Positions 22,151 to 33,231 are shown, counted from the stretch's first letter. The stretch: 64,000 nucleotides of DNA from Peromyscus leucopus (GCF_004664715.2 NC_051071.1:1202001-1266000); one strand, 5' to 3'. The notes: generated by a model from the letters alone, not told the origin. Program-made: numbers and translations.

Positions 22151-25100
22151 GGCCCACAAACTGATGCTTCATGTCAAATGATTATTTGTTGACTAGACTC
22201 CAAGTTTCCAAGTCAGGGCCTTTATTGAGAACCCTACCTGCCCTGAGGCTTGTCTTGGCTCTCCGTATGTATGGGTGCTGATGTGAAGCCCTGTGCTGAG
22301 GCCACTAGAGGACATAATTCATATATGTTATAGATACCTGTTATAGATACCATCTTTGTGTCTACTGCCATCTTTGGGGTAGAAGTCATCTATGTAATAG
22401 CTGTGAAATATGGGTCTGGATTTGAACAACTTCGGGATCCTTGAACAGGAGGCCCCTGAGATCACCAGGAGGGACAGGGACTCAGCAAAGATCAAAACCA
22501 ACTTCAGTGTGCATGTACATAGGCATGCCAAAGCCTGGCACACGAGGTACTGAAACACCTTATACCATCCCAACAGTGCAAGACTGGTGCCTTCCAGATG
22601 CCACCATGGGCACAGCAGGCTACCCATCAGTGCTCCTCTCTGGGAGCTGTGGCTGCATTTGCTCAGCCTTCCCTGATGACAAGGACCCATCAGCACTCCC
22701 ATGCTGTGCCAAACCTGGCATCCAGGCCACTGAGAAACACATTGTATACCCAGGAGTCACGGCTGCCTCGTGGGCAGGTCAAACACCCTGCCTCCAGCTC
22801 TGTCCACCTCTCCTTTGGAACAAGCAAGCCAGAGTGCACACTGCATGGCTTCTGTCTCCACAGAGGACTACCTATTCTTAATAGTGAGGAGTGTTGGGAG
22901 CAGCTGGTCTGGCTTTGAGTTTCAAAGCTCCGATCCCTCCCCCTGGGCATTGACAGACCATGATGCCTTATCACAGTCTATGAAATATACATTGCATGTT
23001 GCTCAGGGGCAGTGTGTGCTGTGTATGTCAGGCCTGGGTTAAGATTTTGAAAACAAGGTATGAGGGAGATATTATGGAAAGACAGACTCAAATTTGGGTT
23101 TAAATATACTGATATACCAATGCAGGGATGTTACAGAGAAATAGACATGGTCTGAAAATTCTCAAATCCCAGCTCTCTTGGAACATGAAAGCAAACGATA
23201 ACAGATTCCCACAGTGTTCTCTGTGGAACTCCATCCCAGGATTTAATCAACAGAACAATAGACACGATATAACAAAACTTGAGCATTTACATTTATATGT
23301 AAAAATAAAACAAGTGAAAATTAAATTAATGGCAATTAAAATTTTTAAATGAAATGAATTAAAAATGAAAGATTATGAAATGAAGGAAGATGGCAAGTTG
23401 CCTGAGGCCTGACATGGGGATGCAGGACGTGTGCAGAGAGATGCTGAGCAGTCCACGCGGGCTCCACCCTCCCTTCCCCCTGTGTGTGCTTGCTAGCGTG
23501 CACAGCAGGATCTTCTGGAACTGCTCTTGCCACTGTGACACTTGATCCCATGCTCCTCTCTCACTGCTGCAAGTGACCCTGTGACCTGCTCTGGCCCAGG
23601 AAATTCCAGCGGGTGCCAGTGAGCAAAACTCTGAAACCTGCTCCAGGGAAAATGATGTCTAAGTTGGGACTGGCGAACTGCCGAGAGACATCACCCACAG
23701 GCTCACTATCAGAAGACTGGTGCATTGAGACCAAGCGATGGTAAGACAAACCACTCTTAGGAGAAAGTGTCTGTGGGTATTGAAAAGAGCAAAGCCCCAG
23801 GGCCAAGTATGAGGGAATAGGTCACATCTAGAGGAGATGCATCTTGACATTTGAGGACCTGGAGATGGCTTGAGCCCCTCTCATGAAGAGGAAGGGCTAG
23901 GAAAGAGTTAAAAAACTTGACAAATGCAGAGGGATGCAGCAGTGCCTATGTAGCTAAGTTACACAGAGGAGGCCTCTCTGTGACCATGAGAAGGTACATG
24001 CCACCTCAGGAGGACATTGAGTCACAGCTCTGTAACCCCTGTGTACAAACAGGCAAAGTCTGATGATATCAAAGATATGGAGGAGCTAGCCACCGCATTG
24101 ACAAGCTGGAAAGATGAAGAGAGGAGAAACCCAGCTGGCCAGGCATGCTGCCCTGTACCTACCTGGAGAGGTAGCCCTGGAGCTCACTATGGCTCCCAGG
24201 CTTGCTGCTGCCCTCACTGGAATAGCAAACACCCCAGGTATCAAAATCACCATCCCATGATGGAGAATGCACATATCAGGGAGGATCCACATGCAACATG
24301 AAGAAATTACCAGAACACAGTTGAGAACATAAATCAAATGCCCACAGCAGGAGAATGCCATTCATACCAATTTTTAAAACAAGCTCGGTGGTTAGACGTC
24401 TGATTACAGAGAGACACACACATATTGTCTTGAACCGATATAAATTGTGATTTATGTGTTGTTGCATGTGCTTAAATTTTTGCTTTATAGGTAAGCTATA
24501 AAGCAAACCGGAATGGTCCAACCCAAGCTCAAGATGGAGATAACTTCCAGGTAGACAGCGGAGAGGGGGGTGCATCAGAAGGGCAGAGGGTGGGTTTTAT
24601 TGGAAGCTATTGTTTTCTAAGTGTGAGCTCTCGTGGAGAGAGGAAACAATTGGCAGCTCTGTAACGGCTGAGCTGGCGAGGCTCTGCTGGAATGAAAATG
24701 GCACCCTAACTCCACTGCCTACCTGTGGTAGTGTGCCTGCTCCCCCTCCCCTGACCCCAGGACCCCAGGACATCAGACTAAGCACAGTAGAGGCAGGCTG
24801 GGAGGAACAGATGGAGCATTGAAATGTGCACTAGCCCATCTCTGCCATCAGTCCCCGGGCTGGGGTTTCCTGCATTCTGCACTTTTCTCTATATGTCAAA
24901 GATTCCATAATTAAAGAATGCTCTCCACCCCCCACCCACGCCCCCCAAAAAAGGACAGATTCCAACCAGGCCATCCGGAGCGGAAACCTGGATCACTCCA
25001 CTCCAAAGCTGCAGAGGGATTCTCCTAGCTGCCCCTTTGGCAGGCACCAAGGTCAAATGTACCTGTGGGATGCCACAGAGGTAGCTGTGGTACTGAGGCC

Positions 25101-25330
25101 TTTGGGTCAGGGGAGTGTGTCCCTAATCCAAACTCACCTTGCCCAAGAGCCACCCTCGGTGTAGACCCTGGAGTCTGTAACCCAGGATGGAGGGCAGGAG
25201 TGGGAAGGTGAGCCGTGGTCAGCTTTCTCCTGTCTCAGAATGTGCCCTTCCTCTTTTCCCTGCTCAACAGCATCACAGATGACTGTGTTAGTGACTTCTA
25301 TAGTGACCTCATAATCATAAAGAATCTCCA
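22150..25330. other. Intronic sequence, mostly unassigned
   Basis: No gene recognised. Noticed within it: two similar blocks about 181 bp apart (near 22527 and 22708) that may be an old duplication, an AT-rich stretch at 23250-23390, and an L1- or L2-tail-like CTATATGTCAAAGATTCC stretch with ATAATTAAAGAATG near 24885-24925. Confidence 0.45.
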
Positions 25331-25487
25331 AGGTATTTGGGTGGTAGTGGCGCATGCCTTTAATCCCAGCAGTCGGGAGGCAGAACCACATAGATCTCTG
25401 AGTCTGAGGCTAGCCTGGCCTAGAGGGAAAGTTCTAGAACATCCAGGACTGTTATATAGAGAAACCTTGTCTTGGAAAACCAAAATA
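25331..25487 (+). mobile_element. B1 SINE
   Basis: GTGGCGCATGCCTTTAATCC and CAGCAGTCGGGAGGCAGAAC are the B1 A-box region; ATAGAGAAACCTTGTCTTGG gives the 3' end. Full-length and moderately diverged, it runs directly into a pyrimidine tract. Confidence 0.92.
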
Positions 25488-25507
25488 ATCATCACCATCA
25501 TCATAAT

Positions 25508-25655
25508 CTCCTCCTCCTCCTCCTCCTCCTCCTCCTTCTCCTTCTCCTTCTTCTTTTCTTCTTCTTCTCCTCCTCCTTCTTCTTTTCTTCTTCCTTTTCC
25601 TCCCTCTCCCCCTCCTCTTCTTCCTTCTCCTCCTCCTCCTCTTCCTTCTTCTTCT
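25508..25655. repeat. (CTC)n/(CTT)n polypyrimidine tract
   Basis: About 150 bases of pyrimidine with TCC and TTC units starting just after the B1 tail. Such homopyrimidine tracts can adopt triplex (H-DNA) structure. Poly-Ser/Phe and poly-Glu/Lys frames over it are artefacts. Confidence 0.93.
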
Positions 25656-25690
25656 AGGTCCCAGTAGTTTCCTAAAACCCCACTGTCACT

Positions 25691-25872
25691 ATCATTCATT
25701 CACACATCCATGCATCCACTCGTCTGTCTGCCCATCTGTCTATCCACTCATCAACCCACCTACCCAGCTATCATTTTATCCAGCTAGCCAATATACATAT
25801 GCACATCCACACATCTACATATCTATCACCTCCCATTCATTAGTTCACCCATCTGTCCACCCACTCATGCAG
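25691..25872. repeat. Degenerate (ATCC/ATCT)n array
   Basis: CATCCATGCATCCACTC, CATCTGTCTATCC and CACCCATCTGTCCACCC units form a diverged tetranucleotide array, in the opposite orientation to the GGAT arrays elsewhere in the window. Confidence 0.75.
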
Positions 25873-25879
25873 TCAGGCC

Positions 25880-27280
25880 CCACATGCACGCCTAGCACCA
25901 ATCAGTGCTTGGTTACAGCATCCTGTGATCAACCATATGGACTTGACAGGTCTCCATGCTCAAATGGCTTATATCTAGTAGTGGCAGAGGCAATGTAAGT
26001 AAGGACACAGAAATTTTAATGAGAGAGGTGACGGGGTCCCCCTTGGGGGCGGGGGTTCTGCACAGGGCAGCTCCTTAGGGGAAAGCTGTGAGCCGAACTG
26101 AATGAGGATAGAATCAGAACTAAGGAATAATACTAAGTGTGTGTCAGACAGCAGGCAGCACACACAGAGAGACTCCTAGATGGACAGGGTCCAGCTTGAC
26201 CAGATTCTACCCGTGGGCCGCTTTTCACCACAGACTCCCAGGTGCTCCCGAACCACCAGGCATGTTGTCCTATGGACAGGCAGCATCAGTATTTCCTAGA
26301 GCTTGTTAGAATACAGCCTAAGATCCTACCTCAGAGCCTGGCATCCAGATCTGGATTTCATCTAGACCCTGAGTCCTGGCCAGGGAAGCAAGGCTAGTTT
26401 CTCCACACGGGGCACATTCACTGGGGGGTAAACAGCGCCCCCAGGTGGCCAATACTGGTTCTTGAAGGGCCTGAAGGATGTGAGTCCCACACATAAAGAA
26501 CACACATGCAGGGTGCTTCAGTGAAACCACAGTTGTGTGGGAGGCCATTAGGAAAGCAAGCTTTAAAAGGCTGAGGACAATAGTGAGGGCAAGGCTGAAA
26601 ACACGAACCCCAGGCACAGTACTGAGCAGGGCCTCCTGAGGGGCTGGTCTTCAGTGTTTCAGGGGACAGATTTGCGCATAGGGATGGCCCAGTGTTAACA
26701 CTGAGAACCCAGAGTCCTGGAGCCCAGTTCAGTTCCAGGAGGCACTCACCACACCGCTGTGCCTTGCCTGGGGGTGGGGAGCGGGGTCCTCAAGCAGGGA
26801 CAGGCCTAGCAGCACTCTCCCAGAGGGTAGGGTGGGCGGCACTCACAGGGCACTTTGCTGTGGACTTCTCTTTCCCTTCCCTTCTCTTCATCTCCTGAAT
26901 CTGCAGCTTGACTATGGAGTAGATGCAAACATCACACGAACTCTCCAGAGTCCAGGAACACCCACGTCCCCACACCCCTGCGGCGGCTCCAGTTCTGCCT
27001 GCCAATCCTGACACCTAGGCCGCCAGGGGTTTGGGCAGAGGGTTGGGATGGACAGGCGTGAGCTACGAGGTAGGACTGAGTCCATCAGCAGCACCAGGCT
27101 GTTTATCAAGTCCCTGGGTCTTTCTGGGAAAGGTGGGGTGGTGGCACAGGAGCCAGCTGGGGAGGACAGCAGGGGTGTAGCTGTGGATGAAGAGGGACAA
27201 AGAGAGTGGCTGGAAGACAGAGGACAGGGCAAGGACCAGTGGCCGTTTAGGAAACCATACAGATGGCATCCCCAGAGCTT
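25880..27280. other. Intronic sequence, nothing assignable
   Basis: Unique, moderately GC-rich DNA. No domain-bearing frame, RNA gene or clear repeat seen. Confidence 0.5.
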
Positions 27281-27284
27281 AATG

Positions 27285-27480
27285 ATGGACCATGCCACGG
27301 CTGAATGGTAGCTCCTTCAAAGAGATGTCCATGTCCTGAACCCCATGAACAGTGCGGGGAGGGGGCGGTTTACAGAGGTGGCTAAGATTCTTGAGATGAC
27401 AACATCCCAAAACATCTGGCCAGGCACTAAACCAGCAGCCATTGTCTTTAGGAACCCACAGCAAGGTCATGTGACAACAG
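27285..27480. mobile_element. Possible ancient interspersed repeat
   Basis: GAGATGTCCATGTCCTGAAC, GGTGGCTAAGATTCTTGAGA and CTTTAGGAACCCACAGCAAG follow the order of an old mammalian repeat (GATATGTCCATGTCCTAACC, AAGGATCTTGAGATGA). Family not determined. Confidence 0.4.
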
Positions 27481-27483
27481 AGG

Positions 27484-27775
27484 CAGAGGACTGAAGCAGT
27501 AACTCAGTCAGCAGAGTGCCTGCCGGGCAAACAGGAGGACCCGAGTTCAATCCCCGGAAACCACATGAAAAAGGCAGGCACTGGCGTGCACACATCTAAT
27601 CCTAGAGCTGGGGCCTAGAGTTAGGGGGGGTCCTGGACTTGCTCATCAGCCAGCCTAGTCTCCTGGGCCAGCTCCAGGCTAGTGAGAGATCTGCCTTAAA
27701 AACAACACTGAAAAAGTGAATGCCTCCAAAGGAATGGCACCGAAGGTTGACCTCTGCTTCCACAGACACGTGTGT
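27484..27775 (+). mobile_element. B3 (B2-family) SINE
   Basis: TAACTCAGTCAGCAGAGTGC, AGGACCCGAGTTCAATCCCC and CCACATGAAAAAGGCAGGCA are the tRNA-derived head and body. GCTCCAGGCTAGTGAGAGAT and CCGAAGGTTGACCTCTGCTT are the diagnostic B3 3' part. Its CA-rich tail continues into the 31-bp minisatellite. Confidence 0.9.
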
Positions 27776-28570
27776 GTAGGTGCGTATGCACCTGCGCAGT
27801 GTGTACCCACACACACATGCACCTGCGCAGTGTGTAGCCACATACATATGCATCTGCCCAGTGTATACCCACCGACATACATATGCACCTGTGCAGTGTG
27901 TACCCACACACACACATATGCAGCTGTGAAGTGTGTACCTATACACATATGCACCTGCGCAGTGTGTACCCACACACACACATATGCAGCTGTGAAGTGT
28001 GTACCCACACACATATGCACCTGCGCAGTGTGTAGCCACACACATATGCACCTGCGAAGTGTGTACCCACATACATTGTACCTGTTCAGTGTGTACCTAC
28101 GTACATATGCACCTGCGAAGTGTGTACCCACATACATATGCACCTGCGCAGTGTGTACCCACATACATTGTACCTGTTCAGTGTGTACCTACATACATAT
28201 GCACCTGTGAAGTGTGTACCCACATACATATGCAGCTGTGAAGTGTGTACCCACATACATATGCACCTGTGCAGTGTGTACCTACATACATATGCACCTG
28301 TGCAGTGTGTACCCACATACATATGCACCTGTGAAGTGTGTACTCACATACATATGCACCTGTGAAGTGTGTACCCACACACACACATATGTACCTGTGC
28401 AGTGTGTACCCACATACATATGTACCTGTGCAGTGTGTACCCACATAAATACGCACCTGCATCGTGTGTACTCACATACATATGCACCTGTGCAGTGTGT
28501 ACCCACATAAATACGCACCTGCATCGTGTGTACCCACATAATATGTACCTGCACACATATGCACACACAT
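27776..28570 (+). repeat. 31-bp minisatellite grown from a B3 SINE tail
   Basis: About 25 tandem units of the type TGTGTACCCACATACATATG plus CACCTGTGCAG, with a dominant 31-bp period (for example GCAGTGTGTA at 28271 and 28302) and some units of other length. Because 31 is not a multiple of three and no unit carries a stop in most frames, all frames on both strands stay open and give fake Thr/His/Cys- or Val/Gly/Tyr-rich proteins. Confidence 0.95.
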
Positions 28571-29029
28571 ACACATGAACACACACAGAAGACAGAGGTA
28601 AGGACTCGGTGACTCAGCAACCAGGGCCTGACGGGGACATAGCAGGCTTCCCTTCCTAGTCTACAGAGGAAGCATGCCCTGTGACACCATGGTTTGAACT
28701 TTGACCTCCAGGACTACAGAAGTTCATGGCTGTTGTTTTAAGTGCCCCGGTCTGGTCATTTGTTCCAGTAGCACAGTAGCCATGGTGCCCAGGGTTTTAA
28801 GGATGGACAGAACATACCAACTCTGGTTTGAGTGAGGAGACCTCAGCCAGGCCCTGTGAGCCCAGGGTAGGAGGGGGCAGGTGACTCCAACTCCCCGGTG
28901 CCAGCCAACACATCTTAAGGTGGGACTGTCTCTCCCAACCCACTGTGCTGGTCAAAGGACCCAAGCCCGGTGAAGGATGCAGACAGAAGGTGCTGATGGG
29001 TCAAGGAAGCCGTGGGGGAGATGCTGCTG

Positions 29030-29225
29030 ACGTGAGGGCCATTAAACACAGAACAATTAAAAATGCATTCAGCTTCGATTTCCCAGAGCCATTTCCAGAA
29101 TGTAAATACCAGACCTGTCATTAAAAATGTATTTATTGTGATTACACAGGAGAATTCTTGGGAGGCTCGGTGTGCGTTCAATAAGTGTGTCTTTAATAAC
29201 CCCATTTAATATGTGTTCCCCAGAC
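29030..29225. promoter_or_regulatory. AT-rich candidate conserved non-coding element
   Basis: Non-repetitive AT-rich block with several homeodomain-type cores (ACAATTAAAAATGC, GTCATTAAAAATG, TTTAATAACC) and TCGATTTCCC, in GC-rich surroundings. It lies 2.9 kb into the intron that follows the Sorcs2 exon. Conservation was not testable. Confidence 0.3.
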
Positions 29226-29485
29226 ACTGGATCCCGAACAGTCTACTCCACGGGCCTCAAATGCGGCCAGCAGGTAGGCAGCACCCAGGGAAGGACCCAC
29301 AGGCATGCTCTCGGCCTCTCAGTGCCGCTTGCCCTGTCCCAGTGTGGGAGCAAGATAAGAGCAGACCACACTCCAGAGAGAAAATGTAGTCAGAATAGCA
29401 TGGGAACCGCTCCTCACCAGGAATCAAGTGGATGCTGAGATGCTGACAAACTGGAAAAGTTTAGATAAATTGTCAGCCTGGGGTC

Positions 29486-29640
29486 GTGAGCTCTGGACCC
29501 TCCCCGGGTGGGAGCTGTGAGCTCTGGACCCTCCCCGGGTGGGAGCTGTGGGCTCTGGACCCTCCCCGGGTGGGAGCTGTGAGCTCTGGACCCTCCCCGG
29601 GTGGGAGCTGTGAGCACTGGCCCCTCCCTGGATCAGAGCT
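29486..29640 (+). repeat. GC-rich 31-bp minisatellite, five copies
   Basis: The unit GTGAGCTCTGGACCCTCCCC plus GGGTGGGAGCT repeats from 29486 with a period of 31 bp. Four copies are near-identical, each with CCCGGG, and the fifth is diverged. It is unrelated in sequence to the minisatellite at 27.8 kb. Confidence 0.94.
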
Positions 29641-30649
29641 CAAAGACAGAATCAGCTCAAAGGCCCATAAGCGATCAGGAAAGTAATGGCTGTGCAGGCC
29701 TCAGAACAGTGTGCAAAATGGAAGCCTGGTTTCTGAGCAAAAGAGAAAGGAATGCAAAACTTCAGCTCAAGTCTCCTCAGACCGTTAAGTCTGGGCAAGC
29801 ACATCCGCAAACACACACACACAAACATAATATAAACACAGAAAGTCACTGCACCAGTGGAAGAGGTGGGGGAAGTTTCTGGAAATGACTGGTGCTTCTG
29901 AATGCATTTCTAATCAAGCTGAGAAAATGTCTGGGTGGAGAGACTGTGATGAGGAATGGATGGGAAAAATTAAAATCTGTTGCTTGGCTTTGGGGAAAAT
30001 CCAAATTTAGACAACATACCGTCCTCAGGATGTTTGGTAAGCCACCTGTTCCCACCTTACCACCTCTGTCCTCCATTTCACCCCCTCAGATAGATAAATC
30101 ACTGAGGCTATGTGAGGGAAGTTTGCCTGACCCACAGTTCTAAAGGGGTGGTCTGGCCTCTGGGGTTCCCCAGCTTCTTCTGAAGAATTTGGAGCCTGTC
30201 ACCCCGGAGTCCCGACCCCAGATAGCCTTCTCTGTCCTCCACACCCCGTGAGGTCCCAAAGTAAGTAGGACCTACACCTAGCAAGCGCCTTGCAAAAGCC
30301 TGCCTGCCCCGGGAAAGCATCTCGCTATCCAAACACCAGACACTGTTCCAGAGAGTTCCACTTCCTGCTCCTTCAGCCAAGCTGAGAGAAGAGGAATCCA
30401 GCATTCTGGAAATCTCTAGGGAAGGTATCCGAGGGGGTGGGGAACAGAGCAGCCTGAATGCTGGCGTCCGAAGTCTGGGGATTTTTGTGTAATGTACAAG
30501 AAGAAGGAAGATGACCTCCATCCACGTGGCAGCAAAAGGAGGCCCCCCACTTGGCAGGAAGGTGCCTCCTCGCACTTGCCCTCCCCTGGTAACACCCCCG
30601 AGCCAAACTTCCAGTGCTAATCCTCAGAGAAGCTAACGCTGCTACGATT

Positions 30650-30840
30650 TTTAGGTTTATTCACCTGTGCCCCTTTTTATTATGTGGACACATGTGGGCA
30701 CATGTGCCATGGTGCACGTGTGGAGGTCAGAGGACAACTTGAGAAGTTCTGCTTACACGACGCAGCTCCAGGGACTGAGCTCAGGTTGTCAGGCTTGGTG
30801 GCAAACGCCTCTACCCTCTGAGCCACCTCACTGGCCCCGC
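30650..30840 (-). mobile_element. B3 SINE, antisense
   Basis: GGAGGTCAGAGGACAACTTG and the end CTGAGCCACCTCACTGGCCC are reverse-complement B3/B2-family marks. The A/T-rich start at 30650 corresponds to its tail. Confidence 0.88.
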
Positions 30841-31112
30841 CACCAGAGTTTAATGCCTGATTTCTTCGGCAGTGGTGTCCCCCTCCTCAAGCACCAGAGC
30901 AGCAAGATACATGGAGAGCATCAGGGTCACACGAGGGGAGCTGATGTCCGCACAAGAATGTGGCCCGTTCCTGACTGCTTGTCCCAGCAATGCAGGAACA
31001 GATTGGTGTGAAAGGAGGTGAGTTCCTGGCTGAGGGAGCTGGCCCCAAAAGGCTGCGGATGCAGTGACGAAAACTCAAGGGGCTTTAGTGCCCCAGGTGA
31101 CACTGTCATCAC

Positions 31113-31129
31113 AAAAAAAAAAAAAAAAA
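31113..31129. repeat. A17 homopolymer
   Basis: Seventeen A residues. The sequence just upstream is not a recognisable SINE or processed transcript, so it is recorded only as a homopolymer. Confidence 0.9.
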
Positions 31130-31248
31130 TCCGCTCCATGCACCATCGGAGCACGGAGCACATTCCTAACATGCCGCAGAGGCAGGACAAGTGGGATGCC
31201 AAACCCCTCTGATACAAGCAAAGCGGCTCTTCCCGCAAGCCATTCCGA

Positions 31249-31372
31249 TGAGCCAGGCACAGGGATGCAGGTCTGGTCCTAGCACTCTGGAGACAGAGGC
31301 AGGAAATTGCATGATAAGCTTCCAGGCTAGCCCGGGATACAGAATGAGACCCTATCTCAAACAAACAAACGG
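31249..31372 (+). mobile_element. B1/B4-type SINE
   Basis: GAGCCAGGCACAGGGATGCA, CTAGCACTCTGGAGACAGAG and GAGACCCTATCTCAAACAAA give the head, middle and A-rich tail of a 7SL-derived SINE. It is diverged, so B1 and the ID-B1 fusion B4 are not separated. Confidence 0.75.
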
Positions 31373-31559
31373 TCCCAACAGGCAGGTATTTTTCAAACTC
31401 AAATTACAATGAACTAATCGCTACTGGAAAAACACACAGAGAAGGCAAAATGATCCCACACCAAGAATGACTCCAGTGGTAAAAATTCCCGTGGGAGGAA
31501 AGATCCCACCCGAAGCCCGAGAGATCCTCATGCTCCGAGCAGAACTGACGATGATAATG

Positions 31560-31990
31560 GCCAAAATGGTCTTTGCAGCCGCCGCCTCCCTCCTCTCCTC
31601 TCAGACATCAAAGACGGTCTGATGTCCTTGGGCCCAATTCATGTTTCACATATAAAGAGATATCCCGCCTGGGTGGGTTATTTATTTACAGTTCTTTGGC
31701 TGAGCCAGAAAGAAAGCAAACTACCCCAACAATGAGGCCAGCCTGAGCTTTGGGGGGCTTGGGAGCTGCCTATAGAGTCCAGAGCAGAGCCGGGGAGATT
31801 GTGCAGTGACCTGGATTCAGGCTGCTAGCCTCCTCCTCCGGGGAGGAGGCAAAAAGAGCCAGGAGCAAACAACAGACAGAAAAGAGCGAGGAAAGAAGCT
31901 TTCCAAACAGTTGTCCATCTGCCAGGGCCCTTTGTCCCCCTGACGAAACTCCTAATCCGCTTTCAACATCTCCATTATGTCTTTCTAAGC
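31560..31990. promoter_or_regulatory. Candidate regulatory block beside the Sorcs2 exon
   Basis: Non-repetitive DNA 130-560 bp into the intron after the Sorcs2 exon, with a FOX-like TTATTTATTTACAG, GACATCAAAGACGG (TCF/LEF-like ATCAAAG) and CTCCATTATGTC. Position and composition suggest an intronic enhancer or splicing enhancer; neither is shown. Confidence 0.25.
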
Positions 31991-32122
31991 CACCGAAAAT
32001 TGGTGGGGCCCACTAGTGGGCGGGAGCTGCTGGAGCCAGGGTAGGACTCCAGCCTCAGCCAGGACGCTGGGAGATGATGTCACACAGGTATGGGAAGAGA
32101 AAAGCCCATCAGGCTGACTTAC

Positions 32123-32190
32123 CGCCACAGAGAACTTTCCAGAACCTTCCCCATGTCTGCATGGTAGTACTTGGTCAGGATCAAGATGAC
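32123..32190 (-). CDS. Sorcs2: Sorcs2 coding exon (68 nt, probably exon 2)
   Basis: Read on the minus strand the exon begins in phase 0 and encodes VILILTKYYHADMGKVLESS followed by LW and the first two bases of an Arg codon. This is the start of the VPS10 beta-propeller of SorCS2, a type I sorting receptor for proneurotrophins and other cargo in neurons. The paralogues SorCS1 and SorCS3 differ here (LTKLYD-type), so the YYHADMGKV segment points to SorCS2. The acceptor is a pyrimidine-rich tract ending CACCACAG, with a branch-point-like CTGAT whose A is at 32223, 33 nt upstream. The donor is GTAAGT at 32122-32117. The next exon (expected to begin SSDFGT) was not found at lower coordinates, and the GC-rich first exon was not found at higher coordinates. 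Confidence 0.93.
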
Positions 32191-32515
32191 CTGTGGTGTC
32201 AAAAACAGAAAGGAAAATGACATCAGCTGGTTTCAAGGTTCTGAGAGAAGAATATGGTGACACTTTCCATCCCTGCACTTGGGGTCCCTCAAACCCCATT
32301 GCCTGATGGCCGTGTACCATAACACTGAGCCATGGGCCTTGCTTCTGCTTGGGAAACCTCCTTCTTCTCTTTAGAATGACTCCAGAGACATCCCAACCCA
32401 TGCGAGCCACAGAGCAGCTGCCGCTCTGTGGGAATCATTAAACTCAGCCTCAGACAACCCCAAACTGTGGCCAAATATTCAGCAAGGCTCTGGTCCCAGT
32501 CTGCATTGCACACGG

Positions 32516-32868
32516 TGGCGATGAACACTGTCAACTGGACAGGTTCTAGAATCGCCTAGGAGACGAGTCTCCAGGCATGTCTATGGTGGACCTCCTAGAC
32601 TGGGTTCATTGAGGTGGGAAGACCATGAGGTGGGTAGTACCATGCCATGGGCTCGGTCCTGGATTAAAGTACAAAGGGGAGAGTGAGCCGAGCATCAGCA
32701 TTCATCTCTCTCTGCTTCCTGACTGTGGATGCAATGCCACCAGCTGCCTCGTGCTCCTTCCCCACCATGACGGGCTGTGCCCTCCAACTGTGAGGTAAAA
32801 CAAACCCTCCCTCCGTTACGATTCTTCCACCGGGTCTTTTGTCCCATCAATGAAGAAAGTAAACAAAA
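32516..32868 (+). mobile_element. MTD-like MaLR solo LTR
   Basis: CTGTCAACTGGACAGGTTCT, AGAATCGCCTAGGAGACGAG, GAGAGTGAGCCGAGCATCAG and CTTCCTGACTGTGGATGCAA follow MT-type MaLR LTR order. It lies about 325 bp upstream of the Sorcs2 exon in the sense direction and is antisense to Sorcs2. Confidence 0.85.
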
Positions 32869-33231
32869 CAAGCACCAAGCGTATTTGGCAAGCTTCTGAA
32901 GACAGGGCTGTACGTCAACGCACCAACGCATGCCCGGCAACCCATGGAAATAGCTGCCTGATGCGGCTGACCCAGAGAGAAGCCAACCTCTGAGGCTGTG
33001 CTGTCAATTCCTTGTCCTGGACTGCAGAGTGATGACAGGGGTTGGGAGGTGAGGGTGACAGCCAGAGGGGTCTATAAATCACCAGCCGACACTTTTATTT
33101 GTTAAACTACTCAATACACAGGAGGCCCGTGACAAAGCAGCGAAGGAAATGCAACTGCTCAGAGAATGGAAATAAATGTGTTCCAAAGCACTGGGATGGT
33201 CTTCAAAACCCATGCATGTAAGACAGAGAAA

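Larger units (their letters stand above)
1..32122 (-). other. Sorcs2 intron downstream of the 68-nt exon (partial)
   Basis: Transcribed from high to low coordinate, this intron begins at the GTAAGT donor at 32122 and runs off the left edge, so it exceeds 32 kb. It contains the antisense gene Psapl1, SINE and LTR insertions, minisatellites and TGGA arrays listed separately. I searched by eye for the next conserved SorCS2 segment (TKLTLQPGVTTVIDNFYICP) on the minus strand and did not find it. Confidence 0.8.

Noticed and set aside
27776..28570. CRISPR-like regular repeats
   Set aside because: Units abut with no unique spacers, and the host DNA is vertebrate; it is a minisatellite. The same applies to the 20-bp array at 50.3 kb.
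27602..28620. Several 70-160-codon frames with Cys/Thr/His or Val/Gly/Tyr repeats on both strands
   Set aside because: All come from the 31-bp minisatellite, which lacks stops in every frame; no start context or splice signal supports a gene.
31080..31130. Processed pseudogene ending in the A17 tract
   Set aside because: No upstream sequence resembling a transcript or SINE, no target-site duplication and no polyadenylation signal.
1..32100. Next Sorcs2 exon (SSDFGT...VIDNFYICP segment)
   Set aside because: I looked on the minus strand for the reverse complement of the conserved TTVIDNFYIC codons and found no match.
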